Assembly: GCA_963556495.2 (NCBI GenBank)
Contig: OY747707.1
Span: 5,019,001 to 5,083,000 of the forward strand
Direction: 5' to 3'
Source of the DNA: Valencia hispanica
Lineage: Eukaryota; Chordata; Actinopteri; Cyprinodontiformes; Valenciidae
Length of the DNA: 64,000 nt
The translations under genes were made by a program, and so were the position numbers. Below the pieces are notes generated by a model. That model did not search any database and had not been told where the DNA came from. It worked only from the letters and a program-made list of their open reading frames with translations. Below, piece after piece: positions 33,420-44,226 of this stretch (its first letter is position 1; each line of letters opens with the position of its first letter).

Positions 33420-33700
33420 CGGAGATAATGTTTAGTAAAACCATATTTATCAATTCAATTCAATTCAAAATTCAAAATTACTTTATTAATCCCAAAGGGA
33501 AATTAAATGTTGTTGTAACTCATTATGCAAGTTCCTTCAAAGTTGTTGTTGTAGATGCTGATGGCTGTGGGTAGGGATGATCTCCTGTAGCAGTCTGCAG
33601 ATCTGAAGAAGCCTCTGACTGAAGACGCTCTGTAGTTGTATGACAGTCTGATGTAGAGGATGCTCTGGATCTATGGCGTCTTCTTTTCAACTCATCAGGG
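33420..33700 (-). mobile_element. Rex1-like LINE 3' end
   Basis: CAATTCAATTCAATTCAAAA, then TACTTTATTAATCCCAAAGGG, is the reverse complement of the tail at 60-118. On the minus strand, just before the tail, the codons give RSADCYRRSSLPTAISIYNN, a C-terminal motif of this LINE type shared with the copy at 49.4 kb. Upstream sequence is lost. Confidence 0.65.
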
Positions 33701-34379
33701 GTTTGTGGCTGCAGTTGAGGTATTATTTGAGCTTTTGTGATGTTAATCAGCTGCTGCCAGTTGTAAACCACCTTGTTGCCATGGTTATGCATCATAACAA
33801 ATGTCCAAAAATAAAAAGTATCAGCAAAAATCCTTCCAGCTGCACAGCATTCAAAACCAGAGAGAACAGTTGTCCACAAAAACAATGTTTCTACCAGAAA
33901 TGGAAGAATTAAAGTTTAAAAAAAGAAACAGAGCTACTCCAACATGCTGCCACCTTGAGCGGCGCAATTATAAACATTTAGAATCTAAATAAACTTTAAT
34001 AAACACGTATAATGCTTCCCTCTTTTAGTTTTCAATGTACATTTCTGAAATAAATGTATTTTTAAGTTACATCCTAGTTTATGAATATGCATGCACTCAA
34101 CGGAGGGGGAACTCTTTGCACAACGTCTCCAAATCATCAAGGTTCCCAGAGCGTCTCAAACAGAAACGAACCCGCAGCATCACACCTCCTCCGTCATATC
34201 CCACAGTGGACATGATGAGCTTTTGCCACCCGACAGTGAGGCGCTACGCATTAAAAAGCCTTTTTTTGTTTGAAGCCTCTAAGGCCTAGCTAACTCTGTG
34301 GAAACAACAGAATGTCTGGATTCATGTCAGGATGTGTCAGTTTTCTGACATCAACATCAACATATCGGCCTGGAAATCC

Positions 34380-35180
34380 GCTTGTTCTCCAATGAACAAC
34401 CCGCCGGCCGATTCCACAGCCTGAAATTACACCTGCAGTTTAAAGGATTAGTCTGCATTATAAACTGAAGGGTCTGCCTCACAAAAGGGACAACACGAGG
34501 TTATCAAACCATGTTTTTCTTATCTCATCGACCACATGGCCACGCTGCTATAGATAGCCTCATCCTCTGGACCTCCAAGTGGAACCGCTAACAGCATTAT
34601 TCGACTCAATTAAACTGACATTTGAAACTTCGCCCCAGTCTCGTGTTATCTCATTTTGAGCCACGGCTGCACGTACACAACGTCGACGGTCTGCTGCCTG
34701 CGTCTCCGTAATAGCTGGGAGGAAGGATTTATTTCCATTATTTTTCAAAGCCAGACGCAGCCCGTCTGCTTATTGTTTGGCAGATTAAACCGGAGCTGGC
34801 TCGCCCTCAAAAAGCCCATTCAAGGTTTGAGAGATTTTGTGGGGTTTTTTTGCTTTCAGCTTTTCCCGCCTTTGTTAGGCAGATGTGTGCAGAGCTCGCG
34901 TCCCAGAACCGAGCCCAGTTAATGCAAAGTAATCAGATCCCTTATCTGAGGCCTTGCAGGTGTCGGGCCGCAAACATGGCAACTCAAACACATTATCCCA
35001 GCATGCAGCCTGTTTCCTTTTATTTGCGCAGCTGAAGCCCCCGTCGCCGTGGCTGAAAGGCATTAGCGAGGTTGCTGCATCACCGAAACAGACGAAGGAC
35101 CTTTGCAGCCGCCAGGCCATGAGAAAGTCAACTAGAATAAGCACAGCCGTCCTCCATGGGACTCTTATTCTGTAGCAGCT
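34380..35180. promoter_or_regulatory. Candidate conserved non-coding region
   Basis: This 800-base block is less AT-rich than its surroundings and free of recognised repeats. It contains many homeodomain-like and octamer-like cores (AGTTAATGCAAAGTAATCAG at 34917, TTATTGTTTGGCAGATTAAA at 34771, GTTATCTCATTTTGAG at 34644, ACATTATCCCAGCATGC at 34990). Short frames exist on both strands but none has a domain or convincing splice sites. It has the texture of vertebrate conserved enhancers; that is an inference, and no comparison was possible. Confidence 0.25.
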
Positions 35181-35392
35181 CTCATGCTTTGCAGATTGTG
35201 CTTCAAATTCAGCTGCTGATTCTTACAGTTTTCTCGTTTTTTCGGGCAGAGCTGAAGAAATCTGCTCATACTGGAGGTCCAGCTGCCCTCTGGTGAGTTT
35301 ACTCAATATTTATCGATATCTCATCGTTTTAAAAAGACACTTTCCCAGTATTCTCTCTTACTAACTCTTAATGATAATACAATTATTGATAG

Positions 35393-35460
35393 GGGTGTAG
35401 TGGTTCACAAAAATCATGGTTCGGTTTGTATTTGGTATGTTTTAAGCGAGACTAATTAAA
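35393..35460 (+). repeat. DNA-transposon end fragment
   Basis: AGGGGTGTAGTGGTTCACAA followed by AAATCATGGTTCGGTTTGTA resembles a common fish transposon terminus (GGGGTGTAACGGTTCACAAA type). No partner end is seen. Confidence 0.35.
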
Positions 35461-35699
35461 TACAAATGTGGATATTCATTTTTTTTATTTTATCAGCATT
35501 AAACAATTTTTTTTTTTGCTGAATTCCTTCTTTTTATTTCCTAAAATCAATTTGGTTTTATTATGTTCTATGACTAGAGACTTGATTGGATAAAAAAATA
35601 ATAATGCCGTAAATAAAATAGTACGAGTACACATAGCCAGAGTAGAGTAGAAAACAATAAAACCACTTGAAAACTAACCCTTACCCCTTATTCAAATTT

Positions 35700-36107
35700 A
35701 TTTGAAGCCTCTATTCTCCTCCACTTCTAGTATAAAGCCATTATACTATAACCTCTTCTGATTAATTATAATTATGTCCAAATTTAACCAAAAACCCATT
35801 TAAACCCAAATATTCAATTAGAGAACCCAATTACTCCTAATTGGCTATCCAACCCCCTCTTTTTCTTCAAAATATTGATCCCCTGGCTCAAGATTGCAAT
35901 GACCCCGTGTGAAAACAAGAGATTCGTGTTTGAGGAGAGCTGCGGTGATAAAAAGTTAATACACCATAAAGGAAATCTCAGTGGTTAAATTTGATTCACC
36001 TGCTTCTCCTGTAACTGGTGGGAAAAAAATTCACCAAAGTCAAAGTTTATGAACGTAGCTTGAAAAGCTCCCATTAATCATTGTGGGATTCCACTTTTGA
36101 CACCAAC
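35700..36107 (-). mobile_element. LTR-element leader region with primer-binding-like site
   Basis: Directly next to the LTR at 36108 the minus strand reads GT then TGGTGTCAAAAGTGGAATC, which starts with TGG as a tRNA primer-binding site should and lies at the right distance from the LTR end. This suggests the 5' part of a minus-strand LTR retrotransposon. No gag or pol frame is seen; the leader is AT-rich and runs out at about 35.7 kb. Confidence 0.4.
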
Positions 36108-36465
36108 TGTTATGGAAAGGAAATATCTTCTTCCTTTAAATAAAGATAAGGCTGGAGTCTGAATTGGCGTTTTCTTATATTTTATTACAGCCAGTCTTAT
36201 ACATGAGCCCGTCTGGGCCAACGCTCGAACTCCCGATCATGTCTGCCTCGTCTCTAAGGAGCTTCTGCCTTCAGTCCCCACATTATTACTCTATATCTTC
36301 ATTGCAAGGTTAACCAAAAACACTCCTCACTGCAGCAAGAGAAGACTAGATGAAAGGCTTCCTCATTGACTCTAATGATCTTTAACTAATGCCATATTCC
36401 CTAGTTGCCTCTACTAATATGTAACCAATCAGTTAATTCACATAACCTTAAAATATGCCTGCAAT
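36108..36465 (-). mobile_element. LTR related to the solo LTR at 25.3 kb
   Basis: It starts TGTTATGGAAAGGAAATATC and shares with 25293-25660 the blocks GGCTGGAGTC, TATTTTATTA.AGCCAG, CATATTCCCTA and TATGTAA.CAATCAGTTAATTCACAT. The far end is degraded. Together with the primer-binding-like site it is best read as a 5' LTR on the minus strand whose element has been lost. Confidence 0.55.
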
Positions 36466-36469
36466 AGCG

Positions 36470-38320
36470 AGCAGTTGTGGTCCCTAACTCCCACAAATAC
36501 ATGGGGTCCAATGTACCTCAACAGGGTAAGGCACAACGAAAACATCTGGACAGTTTTCCCCAAATAAATCTTTATACCAGTTGTGTTCTATCACCTCTAG
36601 ACCAGCCATTAACGACGCTGGACGTTTCCAAACATGGAGGAACAACAAGACAAAAATCTTGCAGGAACATTACTCTAGTTTAGACAAAGCTAGCAAAGCA
36701 TACGATTCAATTAAAACCATTTGCCACAGCAGGATCTCAATGAGATCTGGGCTCTGACTCAGCCAGGAAAGACTTCTTACTGGGTTCTCTGGTTCTGCGT
36801 TCCACGCCTCCCCTAAACACAATCCAGTTTCTCTCCAGCCCAAGGTTTCTGGGAGAGGAGACACCAAGACGTACGGATCTACCAATCAGAGATGGGCTTG
36901 GGACAATGTGTGGAAAATGGAAAATTACACAGCCAAGGAGGCGTAGATTCTGCCGTTTCTCTAAATAGATTAACAAGAATAGACAAACAAGCTTTGTAGG
37001 CATCCATCTGTCCGTCTGTCCCTCCATCCATCCATCCAAGCAGCTCCAGCTCCAACTCTGTATGCAACCCATGCGATACATCTGTGTTTGTTTGTAATTA
37101 AGTCAGCTGTGAAAAGTCTGACTTGAAAGTCCACCATCATAAATCACCCCCCTCCCCTCCCCTCCCTTTTTTTTTTTTTAGTTCAGAAAGCTTTGGTTGA
37201 CTTTCTTTGATCCACCCCGTCTGTAACGCACATGTTCCGTCCTCTATTGCTCACAGACCCTCCGAACGCCTTTGTCTTCAAAAAAGCAAGATGTTGAGAT
37301 TAGCGCCAACGCCAGTTTGGGTTGTTTTATTCCATAATTATCTAATTTATTATAATTGTGCTGTCATGTTGTACAAGTTTTTCGCCACGCTACCTGCTCC
37401 TTTCCATCACTCCACAGCTTTGATCCTAAAAGGGAAAGGATTGTTCCTGAGAAGAGATCTGAACTCATGTGAATGAGAAAAACACATCTGGACCACGACG
37501 ACTTTATAATGACTTTGTTTTGACAAAGAGGTTTGTATAAATCCTTAGAGAAAGGCCCATTCATCCAAACGTGATTTGCTTGGATGGGAACAACTTTTCC
37601 TCCTTCAGTACATTACATTTTGACTAAATGTTTAACAAATAAATTGGCCACAGTAATTTGAAGACGCTATAATAAAACTGTGAAATGTTACTTTCCCTCT
37701 GCCATAAACGTAATCGTCAACCAAGTTTTACGATTTCTTTTCAGCGTCACCATAATGAGCAATATTGAGGTTGTGGTCTGCACAGTTTTGATTTAAGACA
37801 CTTTTTTTTCTTGCTGGGTTGAAATTATGATTGGAAACGAGGAGATTTAGTGTTTAGCTAACTCTACAGGGTTATTATTACACATTTCCCATTCCAGAAT
37901 TTTTCCCATCAGTTTTTATTACAATTCAACAACCAGTACAAAACAATAGCATTTTGTTATGTGTTTTCTCTTGTATGTCCATCCATGCATCCATGTGGCA
38001 GCAGGGATCTAAAACAAGCAGGAAAGGACCAGAACTGAGAACCACTGCTGTAGGAGACATTGATGTTACAGAGTATCCACAACAGGTTCACGTTTCGGCC
38101 TGTCCAGACCACCTGAGCTCGATCAGACGGATTCTGAGGAGTTTGGTGTCTCTGGGTTTTCTATGCAAACGTGTTGCCTGGTAGAGTCAGACCAAAAACG
38201 GAACATTTCCCTACAGAACTTTATGGGGTTTTTTCTGGATGATTAAGGTTCTTCTTCAGTCAGAGGCTCCAGGCTTGTTTTTTGTGTTTTTAGCTAAACA
38301 GATTGACCCAAACATGCACA
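36470..38320. other. Intergenic, nothing recognised
   Basis: Contains a short (TCCA/GTCC) run at 37008-37037 and a C/T-rich run at 37146-37179. Several short frames, including a 114-codon antisense one at 36737-37081, show no domain. Confidence 0.4.
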
Positions 38321-38328
38321 GAATAGTA

Positions 38329-39692
38329 TGGGGAGCTGTTTGTAAAGTTACACAGCCAAAAATTAAGAGCAATAATTTGGGTTATTTAGCCTGTCACAAG
38401 AGAAAAAAAATTGGGGTTCATTTTTCATATCATATAATTTCATATTTGCATCCATGTTATTTATTCTTTTATAAATACCACAATTCCAAACTAAGTATTT
38501 AGTCTACAAACTAAATACTTAGTTAGCAAGCTAAATATTTAGTTTGAAACTCAAATTTAGCTAGCAGGCTAAACTGACAAGTTTAGCTAAATATTTAGCT
38601 AACAGGCTAAACTGGCAAGCTAAATATTTAGTTTAAAGCTAAATATTTAGCTAGCAAGCTAAACTGGCACTACATATTTAGTTAGAAGGTAGAATTTAGC
38701 TAGCAGGCTAAACTGGCAAGCTAAATATTTAGTTTGAAGCTAAATATTTAGCAAGCAAGCTAAACTGGCAAGCTAAATATTTAGCTAGCAGGCTAAACTG
38801 GCAAGCTAAAGATTTAGTTTGAAGTTAAATATTTAGCTAGCAGGCTAAACTGGCAAGCTAAATATTTAGTTTAAAGCTAAATATTTAGCTAGCAAGCTAA
38901 ACTGGCACTAAATATTTAGTTCGAAGGTAGAATTTAGCTAGCAGGCTAAACTGGCAAGCTAAATATTTAGCTAGCAGGCTAAACTGGCAAGCTAAATATT
39001 TAGTTTGAAGTTAAATATTTAGCTAGCAGGCTAAACTGGCAAGCTAAATATTTAGTTTGAAGCTAAATATTTAGCTAGCAAGCTAAACTGCAACTACTTT
39101 AGCTCAGAGCTAAATATTTAGCTAATATGCAAATTTACTTGCCGATAAGCGGATGTGGACTACATAAATAAAAGCGGGATCTTGTGAACCTCTATATAAA
39201 CCGCTGGCGAGACTGAATGTCACCTTTACCGTTATTTTCCTCCACCCATGTCCAACATTTTAGCTTAAAATGCAGGATTTTAATGGCAACACAGACATTT
39301 ACTGATGGATTTACAGCAACAGTGATGCACCAGCAGCAGAAGTTTATATGGAGGTACCCAAGACCCAGCTTTCCTTTTGATAGTTCACTTCCACTTCTCC
39401 GTTAGTGAATTCGCATATCAGCTAAAAATTTAGCTCTGAGCTAAACATTTACTTACAAGCTATATATTTCACTAGGCAGTTTAGCTTGCTAGCTAAATGT
39501 TTAATTTTTAAACTAAATAGGCAATGTACCTTTCTAACAACATATTTAGTTATGAACTGTGACATATATGTTTGAATAACATGGATGCAAATGTGAGTTT
39601 GAAAAATTAATCCCTATTTGTTTATCTTATGCTAAAAAACCTAAATGATTGGTGTTAATTTTCGATTGTGTAACTTTACAAACGGCACCCCA
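38329..39692. mobile_element. Palindromic-satellite element, copy B (complete, TA target site)
   Basis: The left end TGGGGAGCTGTTTGTAAAGT and the reverse complement of the right end (TGGGGTGCCGTTTGTAAAGT) begin terminal inverted repeats of about 140 bases that include ATTTGCATCCATGTTATT on the left and its complement on the right. TA flanks both sides (38327-38328 and 39693-39694), suggesting a Tc1/mariner-type target duplication. Inside are a long array of CTAAATATTTAG with GCTAAACTGGCAAGC units (38500-39125), a unique core (39130-39420) and a short second array. No transposase frame is present: the element is non-autonomous. Confidence 0.75.
38500..39125. repeat. Satellite array with about 238-bp higher-order period
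   Basis: Units such as CTAAATATTTAGTTTGAAGC and TTTAGCTAGCAGGCTAAACTGG alternate. The distinctive phrase GCTAAACTGGCACTA followed by GAAGGTAGAATTTAGC occurs at about 38659 and again at about 38897, and phrases either side recur at the same offset, giving a higher-order period near 238 bases. Confidence 0.75.
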
Positions 39693-39699
39693 TAAAACA

Positions 39700-41880
39700 G
39701 CACAGTCAACATGACGAGTGTTGACAAGACAAACCTCTCCGTCATCATTCCCACTTTGTCGCAAAGCTTTGCGTTGGAGGAAAACTCACATTTAAGACCC
39801 TTCAGTCTCTCAGGGTATCCATGTCAGTCCTTGTTCTGCTTCAGGCTATTTCTAAACCCATTTACAGCAAGCTGTGTTATTTTGAGTGAATGGGAGCACA
39901 GGTGGGCATGCAGTGGAAGGAGGACTGTGTCATAATAACCCCAAGAGACGTCGCTCAACCGCTGCAGAGTGAAAAAGAATCTGAGAACTGCAGGGAAGCT
40001 GTCAGCCCAGCTTTTTATCTCACATCCAGCAGAATCCACTGCAGTGTTTCCCAGAACGGATCTGAACTCTGAACCCAACAAGTCCTTATCGCTTCGGTAT
40101 ACTAAGTCAAGATTTAGCTCTTTTTATTAGTAAAACTACAGCTTCACAATAAAAACACATCAGATGATTTTTAGAAGACACCACCTGGAAATTTTGTTCC
40201 ACTTTAATTTGAATAACTTTTCATTCTGGATGTCTTGGTTAATACATCTCCACATGTTACATTAAAATCTGCCTGTATGATCCGTATATTTGTTTAAAAT
40301 AACTTAAATAAATGTATTTTATATGCATGCACTCATGCAGAGCTGAACGATAGACTGATGAGGAAATTCAGCCAGCTTATTCAGGTGTGTTGGAGCAGGA
40401 ATGCTTTTACAAGTTGCAGAATAGTGGATCTCCAGTGCCAGCCATGATGTAGTCAAACAGCTTTCACCATTTATGTCTACTTTAAGAAGATAAGACGTTG
40501 ACCTTTTTCATGTGGCTTTATTGTGCATCCATAAGAAGAATATTTTCTGGTCCTCCGTATCAGATATTTTCACAGAAAATCTGCATGTTCCTACAATTAA
40601 GTTTATTTCTCACAGCCACTCAACTAAAACCATTAATTACCACATCTTGGTATGAAAGCATGGAGCATAGGGCACTGGTGATAACTGCCACTGCCTTTAT
40701 TTCAAGTTTAATAAACTGGGATTTTCTGGATATCATCACAAACACATTAAATGGTAAAAAAAAAATGTTTTTCCTTTCATAAAAAGAGGTTAAATGTTTT
40801 AGCTTTTTTAATAGAACCGAGACAAATCCACTGAAAATGATCAAACTGCCTAAAACAATCTGCTGTTCAGGCTTACTGAAACCTACCAGCTGCAGTTTAG
40901 GCTCTCAGATTCATTTCCACTTGATTAAGTTCCTTACGTCATGAAAAGATACAAGTGTTTATATTTCTAAATAACCAAGAAACAAAGGTGGCGTGTCTGT
41001 ATCACCCAGGCTGGACTCTGGCTCTGGAAGTAGAGTGAAAGGGGATCTTTGCATTCCGGATGAACTGAAAACGAAACCCTTTTTCCATGCTGCTGATTTC
41101 TGACGCGGCTGGTAACCAAACATTAGAGACGAGCCGCTGCAGAAACAATCCGCTGCTCTGTTGCCCGTGTAACGGATCCGTCCTGCCCCGGTGCCAGTGC
41201 GTTCGCTGTCTGGCCCGACGGGGACGGGGGTTCATGTTTCCAAAGCTTTGCAGAGCAGCGGCCTGTGGGAAATGTCCCACGTCGGGTCAGCGGGTCAGAA
41301 CAGCAGAGTACGCCGGGTCGTCTTCTACTCTGCTTGCTTGTGCTTCCTGAATAAATGCCGATCTCCTGGTTTTGTCCTTGGTTTCTTTGGACCTTTTTTT
41401 TTTTTACGTCCGTGACGCTTGTTTGTATTTGTTCAGTTGGTAAAGAGACGTTTTCTGCTCCAATAAGCTGAAAACTTGACATACTGCAGACAATCAGCTA
41501 AGGGATGATCTATCTCTCAGGTCCTGTGTCTGGTCTGTTTCCTAAAACCACATGGCTTTCAGATACAGTTAGTCTGTTGGAAATATGTGGTTATCACCTA
41601 AGAATTGGGTGAAGAAGCAGCAGAAGTCCAAAGACAGCCGCAGGAAGACGACAGGACTTTTGAACGAGGCCTCCTTCAAAGATTGTAAGAAAATCTATTT
41701 TTTTGGAAGGAATCATAGAGAAATTAGAGATGCATCAAACGTTTACCAACTACGCTATAAGTTTTATTAATTGAGGGAAGGAAAGCTTGTCTGATAAGTG
41801 AAAGATTAGCGATTGAAAAACAAAGAATTATTGATTAATGAACTTTAAATTGGCACTCTTATAAGTCCAAATGATGTTGA
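39700..41880. other. Intergenic, nothing recognised
   Basis: Bases 41000-41330 are GC-richer with short frames on both strands, including a cysteine-rich 87-codon one at 41087-41350, but no splice or domain support. A 61-codon frame at 41585-41770 is lysine-rich and unrecognised. Confidence 0.4.
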
Positions 41881-42535
41881 TCTTGAACACATCCATGCGT
41901 TTATCTTTAGTCGGATTGATTACTGCAACAACGTCTTCACAGGTCTGCCTAAAAAGTCAATCAGACAGCTGCAGCTGATCCAGAACGCTGCTGCTTGTGT
42001 TCCTCACTAGAACCAGGAAAGTAGAGCACATCACCCCAGTTCTAAAGTCCTTACACTGGCTCCCTGTAGCTCAGAGAATAGACTTCTAAATACTCCTACT
42101 GGTTTATAAATCATTACATGGCTTAGCACCAAAATATGTTGAAGATCTACTGTTCCTATACCAACCCCTCCCCAGACCACTCAGGTCCTCTAACTCCAGT
42201 CTACTCAACATCCCTAGAATCAGAACCAAACATGCAGAAGCAGCTTTCAGTTTCTATGCTCCTCTAATTTGAAACAAACTTCCCAACTGCAAAGCTGCTG
42301 AAACACTGAGTTCTTTTAAATCACAACTAAAAACATCTGTTTAGAGCTGCCTTTGAGTAATGCTTTCATGTATCACGTGTTTTGTGTGTGATTCTTGCTT
42401 TATTGCTGTTTTTACTTTATATGCTTTGTCTGTGTTTTACTGCTGTTTTTACTTTGTCCCATAATCATGTAAAGCACCTTGAATTACCTTGTTGTTGAAA
42501 GTGTGCCACACAAATAAAATTGCCTCGGCCTTGAG
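41880..42535 (+). mobile_element. L2/Maui-like LINE C-terminal part and tail
   Basis: The sequence encodes, with stops, FSRIDYCNNVFTGLPKKSIR, QLQLIQNAAA and later SFQFLCSS (equivalent to AFSFYAPLIWN). It ends with ACCTTGTTGTTGAAAGTGTG then ACAAATAAAATTGCCTCGGCC. This is the post-RT region and tail of the same family as the minus-strand copy at 19.27-20.95 kb. Confidence 0.8.
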
Positions 42536-42895
42536 TGCTGAGGTTTCAGAGGAAGTTCTACGTCTGTTCAGTTGCTTCTAGGGTTACCAGAGCCTGCATC
42601 GACTAGCAACGAGGACAGGAAGAAGAAGGATGAAGATTAACTTCGAGTGAGCGCAGCTGTTAGAAACGAGTGAGCGCCCAGCATCATGTTTGATGGCTTT
42701 CCGTCTCTGCTGGAGGTGAACGGCTGCAGCAACAACATTAGCAACAGACTCTAATTAGCTGATGTGCAGCTCAGAGCAAACAGACTGGAATAAACGCTGG
42801 TTCTCAGCATCATTTTCTCAGTCGGTTACCAACTCAATGCAAGCAAAATGCAGCCACTTAACTGCTGTTTAACTAACTAACTTTAACTAACTAAC

Positions 42896-43191
42896 TGCTG
42901 TTTGTAAAGTTACATAAAAGAATGTATAGCAATAATATGGGTTATGTAGCCTGTCTGAGGAGAAAGTCATATTTGCGTCCATGTTATTTATTAATTTATA
43001 AATGTTACAGCTTCAAGCTAAATAATTAGTTCATAAATATTTAACTTCATCTAAATATTTAGCTAGCAAGCAAAACTGGCTAACTATATATATATATAGG
43101 TTTGAAGTAAAAATTAAACTTAGAGCTAAATATTTAGCTAATATGTAAATTCACTTGCCGAAAAGCAGAAGTGGACTATCAAAAAAAAAAG

Positions 43192-43264
<73 letters not shown>

Positions 43265-43520
43265 GCTTTAAACTGAATACTTAGCTTGCTGACTAATTAT
43301 TCTAATTTAAATATCTAGTTGACAAGCGAGATGTGTAGTTTGGAGCTAAATATTTAGTTTGTAAACTAAATATTTAATTTGTATACATGAATAAATATTA
43401 TAGGCTCATATAGGACTTTGAAAACTGAACCTCCATTTATGTGTTTATCCTATGACAGGCTAAACAACCCAAATAACTGCTGTCAACTTTTAACTGTAGA
43501 AAACTTTAGAAACAACACAA
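42896..43520. mobile_element. Palindromic-satellite element, copy C
   Basis: The left part GCTGTTTGTAAAGTTACATA...GTTATGTAGCCTG and GTCCATGTTATTTATTAAT matches copy B. The right part (AATAAATATTATAGGCTCAT...ACAACCCAAATAACTGCTGT) is the complementary end. Between them lie a few TAAATATTTAG units and a long TA microsatellite. The outermost TGGGG bases are degraded. Confidence 0.65.
43179..43261. repeat. A-rich tract and (TA)n microsatellite
   Basis: A run of As (43179-43198) passes into about 31 uninterrupted TA dinucleotides. It sits within the array of copy C and is followed directly by TTTAGC, so it may have grown from the TATATA sequences of the satellite motif. Confidence 0.95.
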
Positions 43521-43524
43521 CACA

Positions 43525-44220
43525 CAGCTGGTGGAGGTGTTTACTGGGAGAGCAGTTCATTCTCCACCAAATCCGGGACATGTGGGCGTTTTTATCTCGA
43601 AAGAAAGAAAAGAAAGAAAAAAAAAGACGCTCTAAAAACGTCAGAGAGAGAGAGATATGGTGGTGAGGCAAGCAGCCGATTCACAAGAGGCGTGAGATTG
43701 TTGTCCTCCTGATGCAGTTTTACGATCCACCAACTGCGTCAGGCTGTTTCCATTCCAAGCGCATCTTCCCTCCAGCCACCGACTTGTTCTGCTCCTCGGT
43801 CTGCAGCAGGAAACCCGAGAGATCCTACAACCCACACCGGAGAGGTGCATGTGTGACTCCGGACAATATTTACCCATGTCCGTTTCATTCAAAAGGATTT
43901 ATCCGAGAGAGCCGCCAGACTCGGTTCGTTCAACATGTCCCCTAAAAAGCGGAATTAGTTTGATGTGTTATTAATGAATGAGAAGGAACACCTGTGAAAA
44001 GCACCCAGTCACGGTACCGCCAAGAAAAGGCCGGACTCCAAAAAAAACCCAAAACCTGAGCAATGGTGACCTCTTGTGGTTGAACTTTTAAACGGCAGCA
44101 GCCTTACTTTCCTTGCAAGATGTGAATTAATATAAATCATCTTCATAAATCATTTCACATTAATGAAGGAGAAGTAGACGCATACATCTATTAACAAGTC
44201 CACGTTGTAATATTACCAGC
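43525..44220. other. Intergenic spacer between copies C and D
   Basis: GC-balanced sequence at 43690-43940 with short frames on both strands and no recognised domain. GTGACCTCTTGTGGTTGAAC at 44068 resembles a common fish repeat end (CCTCTAGTGGC type). Confidence 0.4.
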
Positions 44221-44226
44221 TGGGTT

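Noticed and set aside
25293..36465. A single 11-kb LTR retrotransposon spanning both related LTRs
   Set aside because: The LTR at 25.3 kb has its own 4-bp duplication on both sides and no gag-pol sequence lies between; they are separate insertions.
36737..37081. 114-codon minus-strand frame
   Set aside because: It overlaps a (TCCA)n run and another frame, and shows no recognisable domain or conserved composition.
41087..41482. Cysteine-rich and overlapping frames near 41.1-41.4 kb
   Set aside because: Three frames on two strands are open over the same GC-richer stretch; cysteine spacing fits no known motif and no splice signals support a gene.
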